Source of the DNA: DASXYG01 sp036502625
GTDB taxonomy: Bacteria > Actinomycetota > Actinomycetes > Streptosporangiales > Streptosporangiaceae
Assembly: GCA_036502625.1 (NCBI GenBank)
Contig: DASXYG010000105.1
Location: 1-64,000, forward strand
Direction: 5' to 3'
DNA: 64,000 nt
Below, piece by piece: positions 1-11,456 of the stretch (position 1 is its first letter; every line of letters begins with the position of its first letter). Under the pieces are notes generated by a model that saw only the letters and a list, made by a program, of their open reading frames with translations, did no database searches and was not told the DNA's origin. A program made the translations under genes and the position numbers.

Positions 1-1068
1 CTCGGCGCCTTCATCGCACCGGGCATCGCGGCCAAGATCGTCAACGGCTCGTCCCAGCAGGCGCTGCTGGCCATCGTGATCGTGTTCCTGATCGCCTCGA
101 TCGGCCAGTTCCTCGCGTCCTCGCTCGGCGCCGCCGTCCGCAGCCGCGTCACCTGGGACGCCGCGGCCCACGTCGACGCCTTCGGCGGCGCGATCGTCAG
201 CATGGTCTCGGTGCTGCTGATCGCCTGGCTGATCGGCACGGCCGTGGCGCACGCCCCGTTCCCGGCGATCGCCAAGCAAGTACAGGGCTCCGCGGTGCTC
301 ACCCAGATGGACCGCGTGATGCCCGACACCGCGCGCTCCTGGTTCTCGGCCTTCCAGCGGTTCGTCGGCCAGGGCCCGTTCCCGCAGGTCTTCGGCGGCC
401 TCGGCGGCGAGCGCTTCGTCCAGGTCGCCCCGCCGGACAAGAAGGTGCTGAAGACCCAGGCGCTGCGGCGTGCGCGCGGCAGCGTCGTGAAGATCCTCGG
501 CGAGGCGCCGAGCTGCGACCGTACGATCGAGGGCACCGGCTTCGTCTACGGCCCCAACCGCGTCATGACGAACGCCCACGTCGTGGCCGGCGTCCGCGGC
601 GGCCCCGAGGTCTACACCCTCGACGGCGGCGCCAGCCGGGCGCGCGTGGTGCTCTACAACCCGCAGCGCGACATCGCCGTGCTGGACGTCCCCGGCCTGT
701 CGCAGCGCTCCCTGAAGTTCGACGACGGCGCCGGCACCGGGGACAGCGCGGTCGTCGCCGGATACCCGCGCAACAAGGGCTTCAAGGCGGTGCCCGCCCG
801 GGTGCGCGGCAGCCAGGAGGCGCGCGGGCCGAACATCTACGGCGACCGCCAGGTCATTCGCGAGATCTACTCCCTGCGCTCGAAGGTCGAGCCGGGCAAC
901 TCCGGCGGCCCCCTGCTGTCGCCCGGCGGCCACGTCTACGGCGTGATCTTCGCGGCCGCCACCGACGACCCCGACACCGGCTACGCGCTCACCGCCCGCG
1001 AGGTCGCGCCGGACGCCCGCAGCGGCCTGAACGCCGAGCGCTCGGTGTCCACCGGCCGCTGCGACTGA
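1..1068 (+). CDS. marP: MarP-like membrane serine protease (5' end outside window)
   Basis: This is the C-terminal 355 residues of a membrane-anchored trypsin-like protease of the MarP family (CvpA-type membrane domain followed by a periplasmic protease). The reading frame is open from the first base, so the true start lies outside the window. The left part encodes the last hydrophobic membrane segments. The protease domain follows with all three catalytic residues: His in TNAHVV (codon at 577), Asp in RDIAVLDV (codon at 670) and Ser in GNSGGPLL (codon at 901). In mycobacteria MarP is needed for acid and oxidative stress resistance through cleavage of cell-wall hydrolases; the same role here is inferred from family. 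The gene converges on the QueA-like gene with a 13-base gap. Confidence 0.92.
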   Translation, partial: LGAFIAPGIAAKIVNGSSQQALLAIVIVFLIASIGQFLASSLGAAVRSRVTWDAAAHVDAFGGAIVSMVSVLLIAWLIGTAVAHAPFPAIAKQVQGSAVLTQMDRVMPDTARSWFSAFQRFVGQGPFPQVFGGLGGERFVQVAPPDKKVLKTQALRRARGSVVKILGEAPSCDRTIEGTGFVYGPNRVMTNAHVVAGVRGGPEVYTLDGGASRARVVLYNPQRDIAVLDVPGLSQRSLKFDDGAGTGDSAVVAGYPRNKGFKAVPARVRGSQEARGPNIYGDRQVIREIYSLRSKVEPGNSGGPLLSPGGHVYGVIFAAATDDPDTGYALTAREVAPDARSGLNAERSVSTGRCD

Positions 1069-1081
1069 CCCCCGTACGCGC

Positions 1082-2128
1082 TTACGGGAGCAGCAGGTGC
1101 AGGTCGCCGAACTCGTGCCAGAGGTACCCCTCGTCCAGCGCCGCGCGGTAGAAGCGGTCGAGCAGCGGCACACCGGCGAAGGCGGCGAGCATCGCCAGGT
1201 GCGACGACCTCGGCTCGTGCAACCCGGTGACCAGCGCGTCCACCACTCGCAGGCCGCGTTCCGGCGTGATGATCGTCTCCGTCCAGCCGGCGGACGGGCG
1301 CACCCTGCCGTCCGGCCCCGCGGCCGACTCCAGCGCCCGCACCGCCGTCGTGCCGACCGCGATCACCCGCCCGCCGGACGCCCGCACCATCTCGACCAGG
1401 CGCGCGGTCGCCGGCGGCACCTCGTACGGCTCGGCGTACGGCGGCTCGTGCGCCTCCGGTGACGCCACCCCGGTGTGCAGCGTGATCGGCGCGACCAGCA
1501 CCCCGTCCGCGACCAGCCGGGTGACCAGCGCGTCGGTGAACGGCCGCGCGGCGCTCGGCATCTCGGCGCTGCCGGGCAGCCGGCCGAACACCGTCTGGTA
1601 GCGGTCGATCGGCCAGCCGCCGTCCACGTACCCGTACCGGATCGGCCGGCCGTACCTCCGCAGGTACGGTACGACCGCGGTGTTCAGCCGGGCGATCCAC
1701 AGGCGCGGCGAGAACGGCTCGTCCAGGTGCAGGACGGCGCCGCCGGGCAGCGCCACCACCCCGCCGTCGAGCGGCCCCTCCCACGGCTGCGACGTCTCCC
1801 CGGTGCGGCGGCGCGGCTCCACGAGCCAGCGGCCGTCCGGGCGCGGCGTCGAGAAGTGCACGGCCATGCCGCCCGGGCCGCCGTCCACGACCACCGACGC
1901 GGGCAGCGTCGCCGAGTTGTTCACGATCAGCAGGTCGCCGGGCAGCAGCAGCCGGGGCAGCTCGCGGAAGTGCCGCGACTCCACCGATCCGGTGCCCGAC
2001 CTGCTGACCAGCAGCCGTACGTCGTCGCGTCCCGTGCCGCGCTCCTCGGGCGGCTCGCGCGCCTCAAGCGACGGAGGCAGCGCGAACCGCAGCCCGGTGT
2101 CCAGCGGTGCCGTCGCCATCTCAGACAC
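1082..2128 (-). CDS. QueA-like S-adenosylmethionine:tRNA ribosyltransferase-isomerase
   Basis: A 348-residue protein of the QueA family, which transfers and isomerises the ribosyl group of S-adenosylmethionine onto 7-aminomethyl-7-deazaguanine in tRNA. Family landmarks are visible in order: LLIVNNSATLPA, YQTVFGRLPGS, APITLHTG, VIAVGTTAVRALE and the C-terminal VVDALVTGLHEP block. The usual PTAGLHFT motif reads PSAARPFT, so the active-site region is altered. No tgt, queG or other queuosine gene lies in the window. The GTG start overlaps the stop of the upstream dehydrogenase by 8 bases, and an in-frame ATG three codons later (at 2119) is an alternative start. Family membership is firm; the actual reaction is uncertain. 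Confidence 0.85.
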   Translation of the reverse strand: MSEMATAPLDTGLRFALPPSLEAREPPEERGTGRDDVRLLVSRSGTGSVESRHFRELPRLLLPGDLLIVNNSATLPASVVVDGGPGGMAVHFSTPRPDGRWLVEPRRRTGETSQPWEGPLDGGVVALPGGAVLHLDEPFSPRLWIARLNTAVVPYLRRYGRPIRYGYVDGGWPIDRYQTVFGRLPGSAEMPSAARPFTDALVTRLVADGVLVAPITLHTGVASPEAHEPPYAEPYEVPPATARLVEMVRASGGRVIAVGTTAVRALESAAGPDGRVRPSAGWTETIITPERGLRVVDALVTGLHEPRSSHLAMLAAFAGVPLLDRFYRAALDEGYLWHEFGDLHLLLP

Positions 2129-2840
2129 CCGCCGGCGTGTGCGGCAGCAGATCGGACGCGCGGTACCGGCCGCTCGCCGGACGTTCGGCGAACAGCCGCG
2201 CGAACGCGGGGGCGATCTCCGCGGGCAGCGGCCGGTCGGAGATGTCCTCGTCGGGGAACGCGTCCGCGTGCATCCGCGTGCGCATGTCGCCGGGGTCCAC
2301 CCACCAGACCCGTACGCCGGTCTCCTCGGCGGAGAGGATGTGCGACGCCTGGTCCAGCGCGGCCTTGCCGGCGCCGTAGCCGGACCACCCCTCGTACGGT
2401 TCGAGCGCCGCGTCGGAGGTGATGTTGCAGATCGCGCCGCCGTGCTCGCGCAGGCTCGGCAGGGCGAGCTGGATCAGCGCGAGCGGCGCCACGACGTTGG
2501 TCTCCAGGGCGTCGCGCAGGTCGGCGAGCGGGTACTCCGCGAGCGGCGGCAGCGGGTGGGCGCCGAGCGTGCCGGCGTTGTTGACGAGGAGGTCGATGCC
2601 GCCGAGGCGCAGCGCCGCGTCGACCAGCTCCCTGCGGTGGGCGGGGTCGGTGATGTCGCCGGGCACCACCTCGACCCAGGTGTGCTCGCGCAGCTCCCCG
2701 GCCGCGGCCTCGATGGCGCCGGTGGCCCGCGCGTCCACGACGAGCGAGTAGCCGGCGGCGGCGAGCGTACGGGCGAGGGCGCGGCCCAACCCCCGGGACG
2801 CGCCGGTGACGATGGCGACGGATGCGTGGTCGTTGTCCAT
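2121..2840 (-). CDS. Short-chain dehydrogenase/reductase
   Basis: A 239-residue NAD(P)-dependent oxidoreductase of the classical SDR family. It has the nucleotide-binding motif TGASRGLG at residues 12-19, NNAG in the middle of the Rossmann fold, and a YGAGK catalytic Tyr-Lys pair preceded by an ITS serine. The ATG at 2840 is chosen because it lies just before the Rossmann strand; the frame stays open upstream but that extension is Arg/Pro-rich and unlike the family. The gene is transcribed with the QueA-like gene (8-base overlap) and divergently from the sensor kinase, with about 125 bases between the starts. The substrate cannot be told. Confidence 0.88.
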   Translation of the reverse strand: MDNDHASVAIVTGASRGLGRALARTLAAAGYSLVVDARATGAIEAAAGELREHTWVEVVPGDITDPAHRRELVDAALRLGGIDLLVNNAGTLGAHPLPPLAEYPLADLRDALETNVVAPLALIQLALPSLREHGGAICNITSDAALEPYEGWSGYGAGKAALDQASHILSAEETGVRVWWVDPGDMRTRMHADAFPDEDISDRPLPAEIAPAFARLFAERPASGRYRASDLLPHTPAGV

Positions 2841-2964
2841 GGCGCGACCGTAGGCACGGCGGGCCGCGGCGGGCATCGGGCGCGGGGGCGGCCTCCCCGG
2901 CGACCATGGACCTAGGACCGCCGCCCGATCCACGGCACACCGCCGATGGCGTACGTTTTCGAGC

Positions 2965-4122
2965 ATGGGAACCGATGGCCGCCCGCACGCACTCGACGGG
3001 GTGTTGTACGAGGTCAGCAAGGCCGTGCTCGCGGTAGCCCGGCAGCTTTCCGTGCACGAGGTGCTCCAGGTGATCGTCGAGTCGGCGACGACCCTGCTCG
3101 ACGCGCGCTACGGCGCGATCGGCGTGCCGGACGACGACGGCGGCTTCGCCGAGTTCGTCGTGTCCGGCATCAGCGAGAAGCAGCGCGCGGCCATCGGCCC
3201 GCTGCCGCGCCAGCACGGCATGCTCGCGGCGATGCTGGCCGACGAGAAGCCGCAGCGCCTGGACGACGTACGCCAGGACCCGCGGTTCGGCTGGTGGCCG
3301 AAGGCCCATCCGGTGCTCGCCGACTTCCTCGGCGTGCCCATCCGCGACGGCGAGGACATCCTCGGCATCATCTACCTGGCCAACAAGCGCGGCTCGGACG
3401 ACCAGCCGACGGGCGGGTTCACCGAGGACGACGAGGAACTGCTGACGCTGTTCGCCGCGCACGCCGCCATCGCCTTGACGAACGCCCGGCTGTACGAACG
3501 CGAGCGCGAGCTGACCGTCGTCCGCGAGCGCACCCGCCTCGCGCGCGAGCTGCACGACGCCGTGGCGCAGAAGCTGTTCGGCATCAGGCTCGGCATCCGG
3601 ACCTCCGCGTCGCTCGTGCCGCGCGACCCCGACCATGCGGTCGGCGAACTGGAGCGTGTGCAGGCGCAGGTCGCGGAGGCGCTGAGCGAGCTGCGCGCGG
3701 TGATCGTGGAGCTGCGCCCGGCCCAGCTCGCCGACGACGGCCTCATGGAGTCGCTGCGCAAGCACATCACGGTGCTCGACCGCGTCTACGGCCCGCGCGT
3801 GGTCTTCGACCCCGGGGAGTACTGCGTGTGCGGGCTGTCCCCGGCCGGCGAGGCCACCGTGTTCCGCATCGCGCAGGAAGCGCTGCACAACGCGCTGCGC
3901 CACGCCGCCGCGCACGAGATCCGCGTACGGATCCGCCGCGACAACGGGCTGCTGACGCTGGAGGTGCGCGACGACGGCCGCGGCTTCGAGCCGGCCGCGC
4001 CCCGCGGCCTCGGCCTCGACTCGATGCGGGAGCGCGCCGACGCCGTGGGCGCCCGATTGAACGTGGAGTCCGCGCCCGGCACCGGGACGCGCGTCCGGCT
4101 GGAGGTGCCCTGCGATGGCTGA
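2965..4122 (+). CDS. GAF-domain sensor histidine kinase (NarL/DevS type)
   Basis: A 385-residue cytoplasmic sensor kinase with no membrane segment. A GAF sensory domain fills about residues 30-170. The dimerisation/phosphoacceptor domain has the NarL-class motif ARELHDAVAQKL, with the predicted phospho-His at residue 197. A HATPase domain follows, with the N-box AQEALHNALRHA and the G-boxes DDGRGF and GLGLDSM. The stop overlaps the downstream response regulator start by 8 bases, so the two genes form a translationally coupled two-component system. The GAF ligand cannot be read from sequence. Confidence 0.93.
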   Translation: MGTDGRPHALDGVLYEVSKAVLAVARQLSVHEVLQVIVESATTLLDARYGAIGVPDDDGGFAEFVVSGISEKQRAAIGPLPRQHGMLAAMLADEKPQRLDDVRQDPRFGWWPKAHPVLADFLGVPIRDGEDILGIIYLANKRGSDDQPTGGFTEDDEELLTLFAAHAAIALTNARLYERERELTVVRERTRLARELHDAVAQKLFGIRLGIRTSASLVPRDPDHAVGELERVQAQVAEALSELRAVIVELRPAQLADDGLMESLRKHITVLDRVYGPRVVFDPGEYCVCGLSPAGEATVFRIAQEALHNALRHAAAHEIRVRIRRDNGLLTLEVRDDGRGFEPAAPRGLGLDSMRERADAVGARLNVESAPGTGTRVRLEVPCDG

Positions 4123-4759
4123 CCGTATCCGGGTGCTGCTCGCCGACGACCACCCGGTCGTCCGCGAGGGGCTGCGCACGTTCCTGGGCACGCAGGACGA
4201 CATCGAGATCGTCGGCGAGGCGGCCACCGGTCCTGAGACGGTCGAGCGCGCCGCGGAGCTGTCGCCCGACGTGGTGCTGCTCGACCTGAAGCTGCCGGGC
4301 CTCGACGGCATCGGCGTGCTCCAGGAGCTCCGCGAGCGCGGCGTGTCCACCCGGGCCCTGGTGCTGACCAGCGTGACGGGCAAGTCCTCGGTGGTGCCCG
4401 CCGTACGCGAGGGCGCCGCCGGCTACCTCTACAAGGACGTCGACCCGCTGGCGCTGGCCCAGGCCATCAGGTCCGTGCACGACGGCCACCTGCTGTTCGC
4501 GCCAGAGGCCGTGCCGGCGCTGCTGCGCGGGGCCGGCGGCGACCGCCACCCGGAGATGGCCGAGCTGACCGACCGCGAGCGCGAGGTGCTGGCCGAGATC
4601 GCCCGCGGCCGGTCCAACCGGGAGATCGCCCGCACCCTGGCCGTCGCCGAGAAGACCGTGAAGACCCACGTGTCGTCGCTGTTCACGAAGCTGGGTGTGC
4701 AGGACCGTACGCAGGCGGCGCTGTTCGCCGTACGCCACGGCGTCTCCTCCGACGACTGA
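4115..4759 (+). CDS. NarL/FixJ-family response regulator
   Basis: A 214-residue response regulator. The receiver domain holds the acidic pocket DDHPVV and the phosphoacceptor Asp57 in VVLLDLKLPG. The C-terminal LuxR-type helix-turn-helix begins near residue 150 with LTDREREVLAEIARG and includes EKTVKTHVSSL as recognition helix. It is the partner of the overlapping GAF kinase. It ends 15 bases before the convergent phosphotransferase gene, so the operon is only these two genes. Confidence 0.95.
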   Translation: MADRIRVLLADDHPVVREGLRTFLGTQDDIEIVGEAATGPETVERAAELSPDVVLLDLKLPGLDGIGVLQELRERGVSTRALVLTSVTGKSSVVPAVREGAAGYLYKDVDPLALAQAIRSVHDGHLLFAPEAVPALLRGAGGDRHPEMAELTDREREVLAEIARGRSNREIARTLAVAEKTVKTHVSSLFTKLGVQDRTQAALFAVRHGVSSDD

Positions 4760-4774
4760 GGCGCGGGGGCCGCG

Positions 4775-5518
4775 TCAGCGGAGGGCGTCCTGGAGCACGC
4801 CGCGGTGCTCGGCGACCCACGCGTGCGCGGCGTGCACGTCGTCGATGACGCCGTGGTCGCGCAGCTCCACCATGCGCTCGTCGCCGGCGTCCGCGAGCTC
4901 GCGCATGCCGCGCCAGCAGCGGTCCTGCCACTGGAGGACGGCGTCGACGACGCCCGTACGGTCGCGCAGGCCGTAGCCGTCGCAGATCACCCGCAGCGAG
5001 CCGCCCGCCTCGATCGCGCTGATGCGCGCCTGGCCGAGCCCGGTGTACTGCCAGCACATGTGCGCGAGGTCGTCGATGCGGCGGCCGGGCGCGGCGAGGT
5101 CCCAGTCGATGAACGCCACCGGGCGCAGCCCCTCGCCGCGGTCGTCGTAGACGGTGTTGCGCGGCGAGAGGTCGTTGTGGCAGACCACCTCGCCGCCGTC
5201 GGCCAGCGGTGTGCCCTCGGTGAGGTCGTGCAGCTCGCGCAGCAGCGCCGCGCCCTGGGCGAGCGACGCGTGCGCCCAGACGTCGGCGGGCTGCGCCGCG
5301 GTGTCCCAGGCCACGTGGCCCTCGATGTAGGAGAGGATCTCCCGGCCCGCGTCGTCCACGCCGAGATACCGGGGCGCGCCCGTCCAGCCCCGGTCCTCCA
5401 GGTAGCCGAGCACCTCGTGGACGTACTCGGCGCGGTCTCCCTGCGTCCGCCGTACCGTGTCGTCGACCCGCTCGACACGGTTCCGGTAGCCACCACGCAG
5501 TAACACACCGTCGGCCAT
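4775..5518 (-). CDS. Aminoglycoside phosphotransferase-family kinase
   Basis: A 247-residue protein of the APH / choline-kinase-like fold. The catalytic loop HNDLSPRN (His114, Asp116, Asn121) and the metal-binding IDWD motif (Asp138) are intact, so it is probably an active small-molecule kinase. The N-terminal nucleotide lobe is short compared with true aminoglycoside kinases. Such stand-alone actinobacterial APH-like proteins are abundant and mostly uncharacterised. Resistance cannot be inferred from this alone. It stands as a single gene divergent from serB. Confidence 0.88.
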   Translation of the reverse strand: MADGVLLRGGYRNRVERVDDTVRRTQGDRAEYVHEVLGYLEDRGWTGAPRYLGVDDAGREILSYIEGHVAWDTAAQPADVWAHASLAQGAALLRELHDLTEGTPLADGGEVVCHNDLSPRNTVYDDRGEGLRPVAFIDWDLAAPGRRIDDLAHMCWQYTGLGQARISAIEAGGSLRVICDGYGLRDRTGVVDAVLQWQDRCWRGMRELADAGDERMVELRDHGVIDDVHAAHAWVAEHRGVLQDALR

Positions 5519-5599
5519 GCCTTCATGGTAGAAGAATCACGGCCGAACGCATGGGGGGCACGGCGGGCGAATCCGGAAGCCGGGTAACTTGGTGCTGCG

Positions 5600-6820
5600 A
5601 TGAACGCCACTCCGTGCACCCTGCTCATCACCCTCACGGGCCGCGACCGCCCCGGCGTGACCTCCCGGTTGTTCGCCGGCCTCGCGGCGTTCCCGATCAC
5701 CGTGCTCGACGTCGAGCAGGTCGTGCTCCGGGGGCGGCTCGTCCTCGGCGTGCTGATCTCCTGCGCCGAGACCGACGCCGCCGACGTCACCCCGTCCGTC
5801 ACGGCGATCGCCGCCGAGCTCGGCCTCGAAGCCGAGGTCACCGCCGGCACCGGCGACAACGCGCCGCGCCGCCGCGGCCGGCTGCACGTCACGGTCCTCG
5901 GCGACCCGCTGCTGCCCGCGCAGGTCGCCGCGATCACCGGGCGGCTGGCCGCCGAGGGCGGCAACATCGACCGCATCCAGCGGCTGTCGCGCCGCCCGGT
6001 GACCGCCATCGAGTTCGACGTGTCCGGCGCCGACCCCGTCGGCCTGCGCGCCGCGCTGACCAGCGAGGCCGCCGCCCAGCAGCTCGACGTCGCGGTGCAG
6101 CGCGGCGGCCTGCACCGCCGCGCCAAGCGGCTCGTGGTGATGGACGTCGACTCCACCCTCATCCAGGGCGAGGTCATCGAGCTGCTGGCCGAACACGCCG
6201 GGTGCGCCGACGAGATCGCCCGGGTCACCGAGGCCACGATGCGCGGCGAGCTCGACTTCACCGAGTCGCTGCGCCGCCGGGTGGCCGCGCTGGCCGGGCT
6301 CGACGCCTCCGTCCTGCACGACGTACGAGACCGGCTCCCCCTGTCACCCGGCGCCCGCACACTGGTGCGCACCCTCAAGCGGCTCGACTACCGCTTCGCG
6401 ATCGTGAGCGGCGGGTTCACGCAGGTCACCGACGAGCTCGTCCGCATGCTCGGCATCGACTACTCCGCGGCCAACACCCTGGAGATCGTCGACGGCAAGA
6501 TCACCGGCCGGCTGATCGGCCCGATCGTCGACCGCGCCGGCAAGGCCGCCGCGCTGGAGCGCTTCGCCGGCGAGGCGGGCGTGCCGATCAGCCAGACGGT
6601 CGCGATCGGCGACGGCGCCAACGACCTCGACATGATCACCACCGCCGGCCTCGGCATCGCGTTCAACGCCAAGCCGGTCCTCCGCGAGGCGGCGGACACC
6701 TCGGTGAGCGTCCCCGACATGGACGCCGTCCTCTACCTCCTCGGCATCTCCCGCGACGAGGTCGAGGCCGCCGACGCCGAGGACATGGAGCGCGCCAGCC
6801 TGGCCGTAGGCCGCGCCTGA
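5600..6820 (+). CDS. serB: Phosphoserine phosphatase SerB
   Basis: A 406-residue enzyme for the last step of serine synthesis, hydrolysing O-phosphoserine. Two ACT-type regulatory domains occupy about residues 5-80 and 95-165, as in mycobacterial SerB2. The HAD catalytic domain follows: MDVDSTLIQGEV with nucleophile Asp182 and acid/base Asp184, the SGGF motif, and GDGANDLDM for magnesium. The length fits SerB2-type enzymes. ACT domains usually bind serine for feedback control. It converges on the LysE gene with a 7-base gap. Confidence 0.95.
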   Translation: MNATPCTLLITLTGRDRPGVTSRLFAGLAAFPITVLDVEQVVLRGRLVLGVLISCAETDAADVTPSVTAIAAELGLEAEVTAGTGDNAPRRRGRLHVTVLGDPLLPAQVAAITGRLAAEGGNIDRIQRLSRRPVTAIEFDVSGADPVGLRAALTSEAAAQQLDVAVQRGGLHRRAKRLVVMDVDSTLIQGEVIELLAEHAGCADEIARVTEATMRGELDFTESLRRRVAALAGLDASVLHDVRDRLPLSPGARTLVRTLKRLDYRFAIVSGGFTQVTDELVRMLGIDYSAANTLEIVDGKITGRLIGPIVDRAGKAAALERFAGEAGVPISQTVAIGDGANDLDMITTAGLGIAFNAKPVLREAADTSVSVPDMDAVLYLLGISRDEVEAADAEDMERASLAVGRA

Positions 6821-6827
6821 CCCGCCG

Positions 6828-7487
6828 CTAGCGGGCCTCCACCGCGAGCTCGATACCGAGCGCGACCAGCACCGTGCCGAGCACCCGCTCCATGCGGCGC
6901 CGTACGGCCGCGCGCGACAGCCAGGCGCCGGCGCGCGCCGCGATGAAGACGACCGCCGCGCAGTACGCGCTGTCGATCACCACCTGGACCACCGCCAGCC
7001 CGACCGTCGTCGCGAACACCGGCCCGTGCGCCGGCAGGAACTGCGGGAAGAACGAGAACGCGAACACCGCCGCCTTCGGGTTCGCCGCGATCGACACCAG
7101 CGACGCCCGCAGCGCGCCCCAGGGCGTACGCCCGGACGGGAGCCGCCCGATCATGCCGGCCCCGAAGCCCTCCGTGCCGTCGCGGCGCGCGCTACGCCAG
7201 GCGGCGACCCCCATGTAGACGAGCACGGCCGCGCCGACGATGTGCATGCCCTGGAACAGCAGGCGGTTGGCCTGGAGCAGCGTCGTCAGCCCGGCGCCGG
7301 CGGCCAGCGCCCAGGCGAACACGCCGATCTCGTTGCCCAGCGCCGCGGCCAGCCCGGACGCGCGGCCGTCGCGCAGCGTGCGGTGCAGGATCAGCGCCGT
7401 CGCCGGGCCCGGCAGCACCGCCAGCGCGAAGCAGGCCAGGCCGAAGGCGGGCAGCACCGCCACGATGTTCGCGAAGACCGTCCCCAT
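6828..7487 (-). CDS. LysE/RhtB-family amino-acid exporter
   Basis: A 219-residue integral membrane protein with about six hydrophobic segments and the LysE/RhtB signature FALAVLPGPATALIL near the N-terminus. Members export amino acids such as lysine, threonine or homoserine. The ATG at 7487 is chosen because an upstream in-frame start would add 12 polar residues (MDRRSRPGSDCP) before the first membrane helix. Substrate is not predictable. It stands alone, divergent from the NmrA-like gene. Confidence 0.9.
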   Translation of the reverse strand: MGTVFANIVAVLPAFGLACFALAVLPGPATALILHRTLRDGRASGLAAALGNEIGVFAWALAAGAGLTTLLQANRLLFQGMHIVGAAVLVYMGVAAWRSARRDGTEGFGAGMIGRLPSGRTPWGALRASLVSIAANPKAAVFAFSFFPQFLPAHGPVFATTVGLAVVQVVIDSAYCAAVVFIAARAGAWLSRAAVRRRMERVLGTVLVALGIELAVEAR

Positions 7488-7597
7488 CGGGCAATCAGAC
7501 CCCGGCCGCGACCGCCTGTCCACCCGTTTCCGGCGCCGCGGTTGACCTGAACAATGCTTGAGGTTGCACGCTCGTACGAGTAGACGCGATCGAGGGG

Positions 7598-8443
7598 ATG
7601 ACCATGATCTTGGTGACGGGCGCGACGGGGAACGTCGGGCGCAACGTGGTGGCCGGGCTGCTCGACCGGGGAGCGGACGTACGGGCGCTGGTCCGCGACC
7701 CCGCGCGGGCGGACCTGCCGGACGGCGTGGAGGTCGTACGGGGCGACCTGACCCGGCCGGAAACGCTGCCCGCGGCGCTGGACGGCGTGGACACCGTGTT
7801 CCTGCTGTGGCCGCTCGTCACCGCGGACGCCGCGCCGCCGGTCCTGGCGGCCGTCGGGGAGCGCCCGCGCCGCGTCGTGTACCTGTCGTCGTTCGGCACG
7901 CCCGACGACCCGGAGCCGCGCCCCGGTGAGCTGTTCCATACCGCGATGGAACGCCTCATCCGCCGCAGCGGCCTGGCCTGGACGTTCGTCCGCCCCGGCG
8001 GGTTCGCCACCAACACGCTCGGCTGGGCCGCGCAGATCCGTACGGGCGGCACCGTCCAGGCGCCGTACGGTGCGGCGGGCCGCTCACTGATCCACGAGAG
8101 GGACATCGCCGACGTCGCCGTGCACGCGCTGACCGCCGACGGCCAGGACGGCGCGGTGTACGAGCTCACCGGCCCCGAGGTGCTGACGCAGGCCGAGCAG
8201 GTGCGCGTCATCGGCGAGGTGGTCGGCCGCCGTACGGCGTGGGAGGAGATCGGCAGGGACGAGGCGCTGCGCCGGATGCTCGCCGACGGGTGGTCGCCGG
8301 GGTTCGCCGACGGGGCGCTCACCGCGTGGGGCGCGATGGTCGACGAACCGGAGATCGTCACCGACACGGTGGAGAAGGTCACCGGGCACCCGGCCCGTAC
8401 GTTCCGTTCGTGGGCGGCCGATCACGCGGACGCGTTCGGCTGA
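7598..8443 (+). CDS. NmrA-like NAD(P)-binding protein
   Basis: A 281-residue atypical short-chain dehydrogenase of the NmrA / NAD(P)H-binding type. The Rossmann fingerprint TGATGNVG is at residues 7-14. The usual catalytic Tyr-x-x-x-Lys is not evident, so it may act as a redox sensor or isomerase-like enzyme rather than a dehydrogenase. ATG codons at 7598 and 7604 are both possible starts. It is a single gene between two divergent or convergent neighbours, so context gives no pathway. Confidence 0.85.
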   Translation: MTMILVTGATGNVGRNVVAGLLDRGADVRALVRDPARADLPDGVEVVRGDLTRPETLPAALDGVDTVFLLWPLVTADAAPPVLAAVGERPRRVVYLSSFGTPDDPEPRPGELFHTAMERLIRRSGLAWTFVRPGGFATNTLGWAAQIRTGGTVQAPYGAAGRSLIHERDIADVAVHALTADGQDGAVYELTGPEVLTQAEQVRVIGEVVGRRTAWEEIGRDEALRRMLADGWSPGFADGALTAWGAMVDEPEIVTDTVEKVTGHPARTFRSWAADHADAFG

Positions 8444-8474
8444 GCCGTACGGCCGCTGCGGCCACTACGGCCGC

Positions 8475-8972
8475 TCAGGTGTGGTCGGGCACCCAGAACG
8501 CGGCGAGCGCGCCGTCGCCCGGCCCCGCGGCGGACCACGGAACGCCGATGTCGACCACGGCGAGCGACCCGGTGGGGAACCCGTCGCGGCTCTCGTGGTC
8601 CTCGGTGAGCACCAGCAGCAGTTGGTACACCGCCGGGTTGTGGCCGACCAGCAGCAGTGTCCGCGCGTCGGGGTCGGTGCCGCGCACGAGCTCGAGAAGC
8701 TGGTCGACGTCGTTGTCGTAGATGCAGGGTTCGTAGCTGACCGGCGGATCCGCGGGCAGCCGCTCGGCGATGAGGTCCCAGGTCTCCCGGGTGCGGCGCG
8801 CGGTCGAGCAGACGACGCGGTCGGGCAGCGCGGTGGACGACGCCAGCCAGGCGCCGGCCGCGGCCGCCTCGTGCTCGCCATGGGAGGACAGCGGACGCTC
8901 GCGGTCGGGCCGCCCCGCTACGGAGGCGGCCGTTGCGTGGCGGGCGATGACCAGCCGGTACGAATCAGACAT
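8475..8972 (-). CDS. SixA-like histidine phosphatase
   Basis: A 165-residue member of the small (SixA-type) branch of the histidine phosphatase superfamily. The RHA catalytic motif sits at the very N-terminus (His12), and the second catalytic His is in LLLVGHNPAV (His111). An Arg at about residue 62 in ARRTRET completes the pocket. The ATG at 8972 is chosen because the RHA motif must follow the first beta strand; longer in-frame starts add a non-conserved leader. SixA removes phosphate from phosphohistidine proteins, but the target here is unknown. It lies downstream of the hppA terminator and so has its own promoter. Confidence 0.88.
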   Translation of the reverse strand: MSDSYRLVIARHATAASVAGRPDRERPLSSHGEHEAAAAGAWLASSTALPDRVVCSTARRTRETWDLIAERLPADPPVSYEPCIYDNDVDQLLELVRGTDPDARTLLLVGHNPAVYQLLLVLTEDHESRDGFPTGSLAVVDIGVPWSAAGPGDGALAAFWVPDHT

Positions 8973-9038
8973 CAGTTCCAGTGTTCCACGTCCGACAAAC
9001 GGTCGGCGCATGGTTGAGGATTCAATATTCCCGGCAAT

Positions 9039-9077
9039 GGTCATGCCCGCCCCGGATGATCCGGGACGGGCATGACC
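9039..9077 (-). terminator. Hairpin terminator of hppA
   Basis: An 11-bp perfect outer stem (9039-9049 with 9067-9077), one mismatch, then a 5-bp inner stem with a 5-base loop. It begins 16 bases after the hppA stop on the minus strand and is followed by an AT-rich stretch, which fits an intrinsic terminator separating hppA from the SixA-like gene. Confidence 0.75.
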
Positions 9078-9092
9078 GGTGGTGCCAGGAGG

Positions 9093-11456
<2,364 letters not shown>

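Noticed and set aside
1927..4383. An 818-codon minus-strand frame antisense to the sensor kinase
   Set aside because: High GC keeps antisense frames open; the plus-strand kinase and regulator have complete domain motifs in the right order.
4775..5518. Aminoglycoside resistance gene
   Set aside because: Only the general phosphotransferase motifs are seen, the protein is short, and such genes are common in actinomycetes without resistance roles.
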